A stretch of DNA of 64,000 nucleotides from NCBI GenBank assembly GCA_964019415.1, contig OZ025869.1, positions 1,831,142 through 1,895,141 on the forward strand. The letters run 5' to 3'. Shown here piece by piece: positions 35,121 through 47,500 of the stretch. The notes beneath the pieces were generated by a model. It had not been told where the DNA came from and did no database searches. It worked only from the letters and a program-made list of their open reading frames with translations. The DNA comes from Ianthella basta. Lineage: Eukaryota; Porifera; Demospongiae; Verongiida; Ianthellidae. Each line of letters starts with the position of its first letter. Position 1 is the stretch's first letter. Position numbers and translations under genes: made by a program.

Positions 35121-35792
35121 AGTGTATGAGTGTGTGAACATGGAGGAACATGATGATGCTTATAGTACATTTCAACAGCATGTGCGCTAATCTCTTCCAG
35201 TAATTTTGTTGTTTAAGCCTGTGTTCCTGCCAAATTTAATGTATCAGTGCTTTGCTGCACAATGTGTGGCACATCCACCTACATTCCAGCTGTGGAATGT
35301 GGCGTTGCTGAAAACCGTCTGGTCGGACTAGTTTTGGGGAGGGGCCATTATCGGCACGACACTCCCAATACGGTTAGAGCTTTATGAAGCAAAGTAGGAA
35401 AGAATCGCTGTTAAAGGAAACCAAACAACAGACTGTTTTAATGAGTGAATGTGGTGCAATAAACCATCCAATGTAGAAAACTCTGTCAGCACTCACTTGA
35501 TGGAGAGAGGTGAATGCAGGGGTAGGTGGGACCAAGAGCAGTGTACTGTCCAATTGAGAACCTGCTACTCTCATCAGGTGTTAGTCTCATTAGCATCTCA
35601 GTGAGTAGCTCTCGTCTGTCAAAAAAGTCGTACAACACAAAGTCACCAAGACTGTTCTTCTTAGAAATGCTTTTCAAAATGAGCATTCCAAATTTTAACA
35701 TCAGTTTGTCTGGCATCTACCAATTTAAGAAGGAGCAATGTAAGTGCAATGTGAGAGAGAGAAACACAGTGACATAACAACTAATAGTATGA

Positions 35793-35828
<36 letters not shown>

Positions 35829-38800
35829 GCCACATGGCTGATGGGTTGGTTTGACAGTACAACTTCCTCGTTCACTGTGGCATGTGAGAGGAGCTCAGGT
35901 TATACTTACATACACATACAAACACTAGCTGGCACTCGGACCACTCATCACAATCACATGCCTTGTGCACTAAGCACTTGGCAAGTAGTCAATCAAATGT
36001 AATGACATTACAAACTTACATGAAGACCCAACCCCAGCACCAATGTCTCCAGTCTACTCATCCCAGCCAGAGCCTGTTCCATTTCATTCAACTTCAGTTC
36101 CTCTTCTATTACTCCATCCTGCATGAAGAAGCAACTCTGGTCAGAAACATCCTACAGACACACTGACACAGCTCACAATGAGGTGAGTCAGCAAGGACAC
36201 TGTCAACACAACATTCTGCTCCAGAGACCATGCACCACACACCAGCCTACTCACTGACAGCAGGGCCATGTCTACCTCAAGGGTGGAAAGTGCCCTCCTT
36301 GTCACACAGCACACTCTGACACACAAACATGCAAGATACACGCAACATATAACAAACAACACACATACACACAACACATGCACAGAACACAAATGATATG
36401 GACTATAGCTATCACCACCAGTGACCTGGCAGCACCCTTTCAATGAGCAGCAGTAGGAGGGGCAAAAATGGACAGTAGACGTGTACCCAGTCAACAGTGA
36501 ACAAACATGTATAGTATTACTTACACTTGATAGTACATAAAGAGCATTAATTGTAGGGGTGAGTGTCTCCTGGGAGACTCTGCAATCATCTACCATGAAA
36601 GTACTGTAACCCACTTACCTTCTCAGGTGACTATTACTGCCAATGTGAGTAAACTGTTTTCTATCAGTGGCCATTATCTAAGCTATTATATATGTCTGTA
36701 TACATCTGCTACAGAACTACTCCCAAAATGTGGAGTGACCTTACACATGCCTACAGAACAGTCGTTCCTAGACAAGGAGGATATGTGATATGGCATAACG
36801 TCTATTATCAAAACACTGCATGTCCAAGAGTGATTAGTACGAAGACTAGAACATCACATGTACATGTGCACACAATGTACCTCTTGTGGGGGATTGAAGA
36901 AATGACACTTCAGTTCTTTGACAGTATTGAACAAGGAGAACATGTTTGCCAATACGTCCACTGGAACACCCCACAGAATAAGATGCTGTACACTCCCTTG
37001 ATCACCTGCAGACACTGGATAGGGAAACATTAGAGTTGAACATGTAAATACAATACCTACGTATACATACTTAACTTCACATAGACGTCCTCACTATTGC
37101 TTGTTACACACTATACACTGCATCCAACGAGTCACACAATATGTGACTGACATACACCAACCTACCATCTTCAGGGCAATCCCAGGACTGTGGTTTAAAG
37201 GACAGGTACACATCTGACAGGGAAGAATTTCTTCTGATTCCAAGGAGAAGGTGACGACAGAACTGCTTGGGTGGAGGCACATCATCATCATCTCTCAGTG
37301 TCAGCTTGTTCATGGTCTTGTTTCCAGAGAGCGACCTTTCCATCTCCATCAGGACCTCATGGTCCATTGCCTGCAGAATAAGACATCAACGCAGTCCGTC
37401 ATGCAGTGGGATGGGGACAAACACCATTTGACACTGTCACTACTGTTTGCCATCAGTGGACATTATCTAAGCTGTCATATGTAATAAAATACACCACACT
37501 TGTGGGGATGTATTAGGGGAATATTTTGCAAGGTTGAAGGCCGAAGGATTTACCATGCACCAATTGCAATGCAACATTGCATCAACTGAACATGTAGTAC
37601 GTATGAATGTACTTTCTGTTACCATTGAAATCATATACTAATGAGAGTTTTAAAGGCATGAATCATCATTCCATCTCACACTGAAGCTTACCTCACATTC
37701 TTGTATGAATTTACACTCAATCTCTGTCACATGTTGCAGACACAGCAACTTCACTACTGTGCTGAGGGGAGGGTACTCCAAGTATACCTTGCCAAAGTGT
37801 CCTTTCAAGGCACCATCTGTGAAAGGCAAACATAACAACATGTCATGCACTCAGTCAACTCTAAACATGGCAGACACATTCTGCAGCTCATAATGACATT
37901 CATTGCCCAACACCACACCACAACAGTGGCTAGTGGTACAGTGTCAGAGCAGTTCATGCAGAGCCACTCCACGTAAACACTACCAAGTGGACATGCATGG
38001 CAATGCCAGTACAAATGTGGATGCCTCACTATGCTGTGTTACTCACTCCACCCTGACGGAAACTGGGTAGACCTTATTGGCTTCCATTAAAACTCTACAA
38101 TACATGCATGTGCATACCCACTCTTACCACAGTTTCCGCTTTCTTGTAACATGATATTCTCAAGGAGGCCTTCTAAATCCCTCCAGTCTTCAGAATTACC
38201 ATCTGTAGTCAATGACAACACACTATGAATGTAGTTATGGGAAGAGCAGTACTCACTGGTACTAGAGAGTTTTAGATTGCCGTATGCGCCTAACCTCAAA
38301 CGTCCGTGTGACACGTTTATGTACACATAGGCGTGGAAGAAAAGTAATTTTAGATTGGCATGTAAAGAAGTACGTGCGTACGACGAGATTACAGGATCCA
38401 AAAGTTGGAATGAAGGCAAAACTCAGATTTGTTCAGCCGTAAACTGCACTGGTAGAAGCGACACACATTCGTCTTTCCATTCCAAGGAAGTCTGGAAGCC
38501 GAGACCACGTACGAAATAGCAGCCCCGACTCTTAAGTCAACAGCGATGAAAGCGACTTGAACGTTTTGCTGGTCAATTAGCAACGTCTTGCCAAGGCACT
38601 GGCCACCTGATTGAAGGCATTCAGCGCGAAATCCTGCAAGAAAAAGGCTAGGAACAACGTAGTTAGTGCAAGACTTACCATCTCTCATATAACGCAGTTT
38701 TACTCTGCGAAAAATTTAGGATCCCACGTAAATGGCATCCAAATAGCTGCACAAGATGTTATTGTACACAATTCAACTCACAAAACGGCAAACAAGCAAA

Positions 38801-41738
38801 GAAGAGCGAAAAGCGCGGCGACCAAAATCCTAACGGCTAGCAAGGGGTCTAGCCGTTAAAAAAGTGGCACGCATATGTGGAGCTAACGTGAACGTGGGAT
38901 CACATAATATTTTACTGACGTTTCGTGATGTTTTCACATTTGACGTTAGGCATAAACGGCAATCTAAAACTGTCTACTGTGTGTTACCTAGCAACCATAG
39001 GCCATGCATTTACAGAAGATTCATTCTCCAAATACACTAAAAAATAAAAAGGCAAACTTGAAAAGTGACCAAGTGGAACACTGTCAACAATACCACCTCC
39101 TGTACACAGCAACACCACATGAGTGACACACAGTGGTGACACAAATGGGACATCAGCTCATTAGTAAATATCAAACAACACAGCGTGTCAATAAAGTTTA
39201 ATGAACGTCTGAAATTTGACCTCTGACATTGGCCCATTTGATTCAGCTAGTGTCACTAGATCCCATAACAAAGTTCAATGAATACAATTATTGCAAGTAG
39301 CATCAAGCCATGAAAATACTGTAAAAGAGAAGCGAGTTGTTCTTTCCATTTTTTGCACTATCTTAAAATGAAGTTACTTATAAATTGTGAGGTGCAACAC
39401 CTCATGTCTGACCATGCACTAGTGCTTACTCTACAACAACTCACCAACAATGGTCAGTGTCTGGAGCTGTTGGGAAAACAGAACAGGCTCCAGTAGGCAC
39501 TTTACCTCTGTGTGAACACCACCACCAGGAAGGTATACCATAAGATGTTGGAGTAAAGAATGGTTTTGTAGGGAGTATCCAAATGCAATGCTATCATAAC
39601 TTGTCTTAGGTGACACTAGTACCTCTTCTTCCAGGACACTTGCCACCAATCTACCAACTAAAGGTTTATCTTGAGTTTCAAAGAGTGAATGCATCAGAAG
39701 CTCATCAAACCTTGTGATACTACTAATGTTACTGCTCTGAAGGAGGTCATAGTGTGCCAGTTTACTGAGTCCTGAATAAAACCTCCACGTCTGTGCCATG
39801 TGGGGCTGCCCAAGGTGCTCATCCCAGATTGCACGCTGAACTGTGACCTCCTGTAGTGCAATGTATACTGCACTAAGGAACTCCTGGACGGTGAGGTGAA
39901 TGAAGTAGAAGCTCTCAGCAATGACAGAGCGCAGCTTGTCTATGGGTCTTGCAGTGAGTAGGTTGCATCCAGTCTCACGGTCGCCATATTTGCCTTGGAG
40001 TCCCTTGAGGTCTGATGTAGTGAAAATCAATTTCTGCTGTTTGGTGCAGTAATATGCTATTTCACACAGTTTGAGAAAGTCATGATCTTGGCAAGGGAGC
40101 TTGAGTGCACTCGGCAGGCCTGGAAACATTGGGGACAGTGTCTCACAGATAAAATCGTCATATATCTGTGTTAAGGTTGGGGGCAGGTCCTTCTTGGACA
40201 AGAACACGCGAGAAATAATGGAAAGCACAACTGGAATGGCACAGAGGCCCTTGATGTGGGGAAGTGTGTCCAGTTTGGCACACAGCTTTGCAGACAGTTC
40301 TGTTTTGCCTTCGTCACAGAAATAACTCTCTATACATTGCCGTATTTGTTCACTTGTGAAGCCCAGGACTTCTATGTTGGCAAAGGGAGTGTTTGCAGAC
40401 TGGAAGTGACGGTAAATCTCACTCATCACGATAGAGCGAGAGGTGAGGATGACATGGCTGTGTGGGAGAGGTGACTTCAGGGAGTGGGTCAGCAGGTCAA
40501 TGAAGAAGGGGCTGTGGCGAAGCTCATGAGGAAGTTCGTCGTACCCGTCCAGTATCAGTAACACGTCAGCACCGTGGGTAGCTTTCATTGTCTGAACAAC
40601 ACTCTCCATATGACCGGCCTGCTCAAACAACTCCATCAGGTGTTTAAGTTCAAATGAAGATGACTGCTGCAGGCATGTGAGAGGGATGAGGTCACGAAGC
40701 TCCACCATCACCACCAACTTGTAACCGAGTGATTCTATGTCCCTGGATGCATCCTTACAGAGTTTCTTGGCCAAGGTGCTCTTGCCTGTGCCAGGGGAAC
40801 CACTGATCACCACCAACTGCTTCTCCTTCACCAGCCTCAGAATGTCCTCATATTCAACCTTACCCTTTAGCTCAGTGAACACCTTGTCCACTCCTTCAGT
40901 TAACGAGCGAACAAACCGCCGGTGGTCATCCTCAATATCTAGTTTAAATTTCGAAAGGACTAAGTTTATGTACTCCATCTCCTGATGCCTCCTGTATCGG
41001 TCTTCCACCACATTCATCTTAGCATAGTGCTTGCGAAGGTTGTCAGAAAAATGCCTCAACTAAAAGGTGAGAAGCCGATGAAGGAGAACGAGACATTACT
41101 GTACACAGCATTCAAATTACAATGCATGTAGTCTATGAATTGACACACGCATACAGTACACTCCTACACAGTAACTGTCAGTAAGTTTACAAACAGAGCC
41201 GAGTAAATATACACACCCATAGAAATAGAAATATACACACAATATACACACAATAAATTCCCACACACACATGTGTACACACGCACAAATCGCCTAACCT
41301 TTTGCAAATCCCCACTCCTTAACGACGCCAACCCTCCACTATGTCCTGCAGAATGTAGCGATGAGACAACTATCACAATGAATTGAACTGAACCACTAAT
41401 GACACCAGTATATAGTAACCTCACAGTAAACATGCATGAAGTGAAGCAGCACACACCTGATTCCACTTTACTTTTCATTTCTTTCCCCAATGCTTGCATC
41501 CTTGTGTTGCCCCTCACTCCAGTGATGACATCACAAGCAGTCTTCAAGGCATCATCAGTGCATGCTTTCATCAAATACGCATGTAAACACTCATTTTGAA
41601 GCTTTGGACAATCAGTCCTTAGTATAGTGTCTCGAATACCAACTGAAATAATCCCCTTGTATTCAAATTCCATCACAACAGTGTTAGCATCCATTTCCTT
41701 AATGAATTGCTCCCTAAAGTAGTCCAGAACCACTTCAG
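33028..41738 (-). CDS. NLR-like receptor: CARD-like, NACHT, leucine-rich repeats, novel C-terminus
   Basis: Exons: 41738-41457 (CARD-like: ECLHAYLMKACTDDALKTAC), 41345-41299, 41059-39445 (NACHT), 38202-38128, 37816-37692, 37370-37166, 37005-36881, [36600-36130 unresolved], 36118-36020, 35716-35497 (LRR-like), 34561-34244, 34170-33997, 33794-33492, 33404-33028. All listed joins are in frame. The NACHT exon has Walker A GSPGTGKST (codons 41-kb end, 40801-40775) and Walker B LLILDGYDE, then helical domains. The LRR part has LAGMSRLETLVLGLGLH and NKTMNKLTLRDDD. The last four exons encode a charged linker and a helical domain I cannot name. Such proteins sense microbial or danger signals in the cytosol and oligomerise through NACHT. 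The first exon needs a phase-1 donor, and the Death-domain exon at 45127-44849 supplies one, so this is probably the 3' part of the 44.5-50.4 kb gene. The exon between 37005 and 36118 may involve a micro-exon. Confidence 0.82.
34600..35030. mobile_element. Penelope-like terminal repeat fragments, inverted, in an NLR intron
   Basis: A block of about 90 bp containing CCTGCATTCAGTTGTTGAAT, GCTACGTATTGCCCACAAAC and TATTCGCCTA occurs minus-strand at 34640-34710 and plus-strand at 34955-35015. A related copy starts at 34795. GAGGCTCATTGCTACGTTGT at 34624 and its complement near 34850 give further inverted pairing. The hammerhead-like core between them points to a Penelope-like retroelement. A short ORF (RLEQAKLRTAYKLKKYRETL) is of unknown meaning. 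Confidence 0.5.
34700..34736 (-). ncRNA. Minimal hammerhead ribozyme of Penelope type
   Basis: On the minus strand GCAG then CTGACGA (34731-34725), stem II GGCC-TTCG-GGCC, then GAAACGTC (34711-34704) and CTGC, which pairs with GCAG as stem I. The core fits CUGANGA...GAAA, with cleavage after GTC. Stem III has almost no room (AC/GU), as in the minimal forms reported to work as dimers. Confidence 0.6.
35082..35118 (+). repeat. (GT)n microsatellite
   Basis: About 17 GT repeats in an NLR intron. A matching (AC)n lies at 35797-35826. Confidence 0.9.
35380..35492 (-). repeat. Intronic repeat next to a splice donor (copy 1)
   Basis: AAACCAAACAACAGACTG, TTTAATGAGTG and AATAAACCATCCAATG match 45675-45745 closely. 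Both copies lie just downstream of an NLR-locus 5' splice site in the same orientation. Confidence 0.7.
38268..38971. mobile_element. 0.7-kb terminal-inverted-repeat element in an NLR intron
   Basis: AGTTTTAGATTGCCGTATGC at 38268 is mirrored by GGCAATCTAAAACT ending at 38971, and the similarity continues about 40 bp inward (GCCTAACSTCAAACGT). No clear target-site duplication. It lies between the NACHT exon and the first downstream exon. Confidence 0.65.
38389..38633 (-). CDS. Possible alternative terminal exon of the NLR inside the TIR element
   Basis: It follows a good acceptor (TTCTTGCAG) in the phase required by the NACHT exon and encodes about 81 aa to a stop. VGAAISYVVSASRLPW resembles the pattern between NACHT and LRR parts in other invertebrate NLRs. 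It lies entirely within the 38268-38971 element, so it may be an exonised transposon or chance. Confidence 0.3.
39060..39444. other. NLR intron sequence
   Basis: No gene or repeat recognised apart from intron sequence following the NACHT exon donor. Confidence 0.4.
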
Positions 41739-41895
41739 CTACATGGAAAGAGAGGAGTCATGATACACCAACAGGCACAGAACCTCTCTATAAAGGGCAC
41801 CCAGAAGAAGGGGACCTCTCCATATAAAGGCTGTACATACATTTACTTCACGTAAACATGTAAACACATGCTTGCATCATACAACACCTTACGCT

Positions 41896-41947
<52 letters not shown>

Positions 41948-42382
41948 CATTAGTCCACTAGTCTTGTAAGGAATGTTCCTATCACACACGTTACACAAAC
42001 AACAATCAACCCAACTTATATAAATACATGCACACACCCACATTCATACTACATCCACACTCAAACACATCCACCCACTCACATCAACACAAGCACACTC
42101 ACATATGCAAACACACCCACAGGTATATGCCTGTAGCTTGTGATATGTACAAGATGTTACAATACAAACACCTCATACTACAATAGTACAAATGTGTACG
42201 CATCATATTAACTGATAGTATAACCACAACTGTTGATCTGAAGCTGTTCATCTGCACCAATACTACCACCACACAACGCCGTATCTATTCTTCTGAGGCA
42301 TGTTTCCAGTACACACACGTACACCCACATACCAACACACATTCATACTACATCCACCTTCCTTCCTTCCTTCCTTCCTTCC

Positions 42383-42446
<64 letters not shown>

Positions 42447-44513
42447 ACTGTAGTATGTTAGTGTTGTACAAAATTTTACAATACAAACATCTTATATATG
42501 CTACAATAGTATAAATGTGTATACATACATTAACTGATAGTGTAACCACAACTGTTGATCTGAAGCTGTCAATCTTACCTCAACCACACCTTGCACTACT
42601 ATCACACTGTGTGGTTTTAGAAGCTATCAGTGAATAATTTAATCCACAAGTATTCAGCAAAGAGTTGCATAAATAAACAAAAACAATACAAATCGTAAAA
42701 TGCCCACTATTGTCACCTTTGCTATATCCATAGGTGTAAATACATGGATCACACTTTGTTTGATATCAATTAGTCAAGCAGATTTCCTGGTAATAGCAAT
42801 GTGGTCCACAACATTGATTCCCTAATACTTCACTGACAATTGAATGAACTGAATTAGATGCACACACCTACGTACATCAAACAACATCCACACTCTAACC
42901 CGTACACCCACACAAGCACACACATGCCTGCAACACACCCACCTACCAAACCACCCACTCACACCCACCCACCCACATACACACTACACACCCACACCCA
43001 CACTCATATACTCAACTCACACATACACACTTGTTGCATAGTTGTATTGTGGAATAGAGGAGAGCAGTATTGGCAAATATAGTACCTCAGTATTAATATT
43101 ATTGCACTACAGCTACGCACGTACTATTGTGAGCAAGGTGAATGGCTGACATGCAAATGATAATTTCATGAACTTCAATGTAAAATTATTCCAACTAGCT
43201 GAATGCCCGCCCTTCGGGTGGGTTCCCAGTCTGTAGTTGGTAATTTGAGTGTTGAACCAATCAAAACTGTCCATTTGATTGGTAGCATTCAGTAGACTCG
43301 CTCATTAAAACTCTATGCGAATTTACTTATATCAATCCATTCGTGTAAAGGAGTTCAGCGGCGAAGGCGCTAACCACCTTAGGTCATCCCCGTAATGCCG
43401 TGATATACTCTACGAAGTTTGGCAAAGATTGGTGAAAAATTGAAGGAGGAATTTCTGGACAACAAAATACGATCTTTTCCCTATGTCTTAGATACGACGG
43501 AGACCGTAAAAGTGGCAAGAACTCAGACAGAACAACCTTAAACCAAATTTCAGCTCAGCGAGGTTACTCACAGTACGCCTCTTCGTAATCCTACCACGTT
43601 TCGTGAAGTTTGGTTCAGAATTGAAGGAGAATATCTCAGACAACAAGAAAGTGCGTTATGTTTATTATAACAAGATGTGTCAAACTGGAATATTATAAAT
43701 TTTAAGACAGGGACAAAGTTGGTTTATAGTTTGAATTTGGAGATTCGTAGCTTCATTAATTGAGTACATAATGTATACTGCTCATTTGACAGAATTCTTA
43801 GTGTGATGTCACAAAAATGGCTGCCTTGCATGATTTAAAATACACTCACTCAGAATTGCTCTAAGAAGAGCTAGAAACATTTGTGAAGTGAATAAAGTGA
43901 AGCAAGAACATTAATATACTTGATTTTTACAAGGAAAACCGTGTAGCTAACGGTATTTTGGTATCCAGTTATTATAAAATACCAACACACCTTAACAGAA
44001 TTCAATACCGTGGTACAAGTTACATATGGATATACCTCACACCACTAAGTTATACCACATACGGATTCTCATAGCATTCGTCCAGATATCTGGTAGACTA
44101 CATTATGAACTAAGAATGTACACACACACACATGTACATGTAACTACTTCACTTGCACACTACACCCACACACACCTCAGGGATGTATGCAAGCACGTAA
44201 AACACAGAGAGAAGAAAATATCATACATTTTGATAAAACACTATACACATTACAGACTATGCGTAATTTCTGTTACAGTTATTATCCATGACATCTGCAC
44301 CAAAAGAAGTGCTTTATGTAGACCAAGTCGGTAAAACCTTTGAACATGAACCATAACTCAGTCTGCCCTGAACTTCACCAGTCAGGTGTTCGCTCATACT
44401 CAGGTAGTCTCCACTAGAGTATTAGTGGGCACTTTCCATGACAACACAACAAACACAACAATAACATTATTCATCTTCTAGTCCCTCTACTGAATGTGAC
44501 AGGTATACACAAT
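41739..44513. repeat. Intron/intergenic region rich in (AC)n and a dispersed repeat
   Basis: Contains (AC)n at 41897-41941 and 42386-42444, (TTCC)n at 42358-42384 and further AC-rich stretches to 44175. A repeat with ACTGATAGTRTAACCACAAC and TGTTGATCTGAAGCTGT occurs at 42137-42290, 42446-42590 and again at 46815-46960. The following 250 bp (42590-42850) match 46970-47230. No gene is seen. Confidence 0.75.
43195..43680 (+). mobile_element. Uncharacterised dispersed-element candidate with a 5' hairpin
   Basis: It begins CTAGCTGAATGCCCGCCCTT, with GCCCGCCC-TTCG-GGGTGGG forming a stable hairpin, and is followed by GC-rich sequence unlike the AT-rich surroundings. Similar hairpin starts mark short repeats in other invertebrates. 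No TIR, TSD or ORF found. Confidence 0.3.
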
Positions 44514-47500
44514 TCACAGCGTACCATAGTCCATGTTCCAAGGGGAGGGTCCCATTGCCTGTAGAGGTTGTACCCTAACATAAGGTGCTGCAGTACTGGG
44601 AGGGGACACGTACTCCGGCCTTGTTCCACAGCCAGTACTACCTGCACATACACACACATGGACAGAGAGAGGAAATGAGACAGTTCAGTAATAAAGTTAG
44701 ATATCTCCACACACAATCCCTGCAGTCCATTGCCTAAGGTGGCAGGCTGTATGCAGACCTGTGGAGATCACTATAATGTACACTTATAACAGCAGTTGAC
44801 ACAACACACAGTGTAGAATACGTTGAAGTGACTACAACACACACGCACCTTTGACGAGTTCCTCCTTCAGTTTCCTAATGTGCTGCACACCAACTCCTGC
44901 ATATTCCATAGCACTCAGTAGCACCGTCCATGTGGGAGTCTCCCCATTGCCGTCCCTCCACTTTATCAGCCCGGACTGAACGGCCTCTTCTTCGTTCAAG
45001 GGGTGGTATGTGTAGCACATGTCTCTCACCTCCGAAGAAAGGCCAACTCCCTCCAGGAGGGCTCGACCTTTGCCAGCTGCATTTCTGCTGACAAATGCTC
45101 TCAAAAGCATGTCACATCTCTGATGGCCTGTAAAAGATGAAAGGACAGACAAGTTGACAAAGGCTAGCATAAACAAAGACATAACAGCTCCTTTACAAGG
45201 ACTAGTGCCTTCTGTAACCTAGTCCAGTCACAGCTATTTCCATACTTGTTCACCAAACGTACACATCACGTCACATGCAGCGTCCGCCCCATGTGATGTG
45301 TATGTACACACAATTGAAACCATGTACATTAGATCTGCTAAAGAAACTGAAGTACAAGAAGAAGGCAGTGGCATTTTGCAGGCAGGTGATATGGTCAACC
45401 TCAGATTTGGTATGTTATGTTCTGAACAGAATGAGTTTGACTAAGGAAAGACTTGACTCACCCACTGAGAGCACATTCTGAGAGAGCACTGCTCTGACAT
45501 CACTTGCAGATTCACTAGAAGAGAGTGTCCCTGTTTGTACAATACAGTGGGGGAGGAGAGGGGAGGAGTTGGTGTGAGGATGGAACTGATACTATCAAGT
45601 GACATAAACAATAGTTAGACCTGTAAGTGTATTCATACAGCATGTTTTGACCAAGGGGAAGTAGCCAAGTATCACTGTTAAATGGCACCAAACAACAGAC
45701 TGCTTTAATGAGTGCATGTGTAGCAATTAACCATCCAATGCAGTAAATGGGACTCTCACCAATTTGCTCTCTCCTCAGTTGTTCTGCCAGTTGTCTGTGT
45801 CCGCTTGTCTCCAGTGCCTCTAAAACAGAGCCCCAAGTCCTCTCAGCCTCACCTGTACCTGGCTCAGCACTCAGCCACCTGTTGAGGACTTCTCGGCACA
45901 CCTCCTCAGATGGACCAGGGTTATCCCTTTTCACTGTGTCTATTACAAAAGACTCCACCCCAAGGTGGAGCACCACCTGTTCCCACCCATCAGTGATGGC
46001 TCGCACTATGAGCTCATCCAGCTCAGCCAGTGTGGGCTTGGAGCTCAAGTTGAGTTGAGTGTGAGGACCTGAGGGAGGACAGGTTGGCAGGATGAAGTTT
46101 GGGAAAATGGTACAGTTAGTTAAAGAAGTGAACATCTACGTATTTAGAACACCACATATAAATGCTGTACACACTGAATTTCACAAGCTTGGGTATTATA
46201 AGGTCCACTAAAATAAGTACACCTCTCTAGTGAGGACGGTGCCTATTGTTTTTTGTACACATCTCTATGTAGCTGGCTACATAGAGATGTACAAAAAACT
46301 ACATCTGAAATAAGGCAATAAGGGCACCTCTCTAATGAGGGCAGTGCTTACTCTCCCAGCTACAGATATGATATAAAACTACGTACCTCTGAAATAGGAC
46401 CACCTCTCTAATGAGGGCAATACCTACTTTCTTAGTTACATAGAGATGCATCCAAAACGTGCTACCTCTGAAATAAGACCACCTCTTTAAGGAGAGCAGT
46501 GCCTACTGTCCCAATTACATTGAGATGTGTATAAAACTATGGACTATAGACTGCCCTCATTAGAAAGGTGGTCTTACTTCAGAGGTTTCAGACCACCTCT
46601 CCAATGAGAGCAGTGTCTACGTCCCAGCTACATAATAGAGAAAATGTTCCCATCACACATGTTACATACACAACGGTAAACCCACCAATGTATACACACA
46701 CACCGACATTCATATATACTTTATATATTATATACTCACATGCACACAATTGCTAACACGCATGCAAACACACATGCGTTCACGCCCGCATGCACGGACA
46801 TGCACCACACACACATGTAGGATGTTAGTGTAGTAAAACACGTTACCATATAAAAACCTCATACTATAATAGTACAAATGTGTACGCATCATATTAACTG
46901 ATAGTGTAACCACAACTGTTGATCTGAACCTGTCCACCTGTACCCCACCACATGACATTACACTGCTACCACATGCCATTGCTCATGATACAGCTTTTGC
47001 GGGTTTTGCGATGTCAGAAGCTAGGGGTGAATAATTTAGTCCACAAATATTTAGCGAAGAGTTGCACAAACATAATCCTAAGAAACCCTAAGATGCCAAC
47101 AATGACTGTTGTCACCTTTGCCATATGCATATCGCTCTTTGTTAGATATCAATTAGTCATGCAGATTTCTAATGTGGCCCACTACATTGATTCCTTTAAT
47201 AATACTTCACTGACAATGGAATTTAGCATATATAAGTACAAATATGGATGGTTTTTCATTGTAATGAAATATCAATTAGTTAGCAGGTTGCTTGGCAATA
47301 TGTGGTCCATTACTGGCTGATTTACATACCTACATAATTGACAAGAAGTGTGATGTATGATCATTGAATATTTACAACCAAATTATAATCCCAGGACTGG
47401 AATTGGGCATGCTTTGCAAAACTAGTGATGACTGGTGAGTGGTGGCCCATGTGGGGTAACCTGAGTGGGAACTCAGGTGCATTAAGGACTGGCATGCAGC

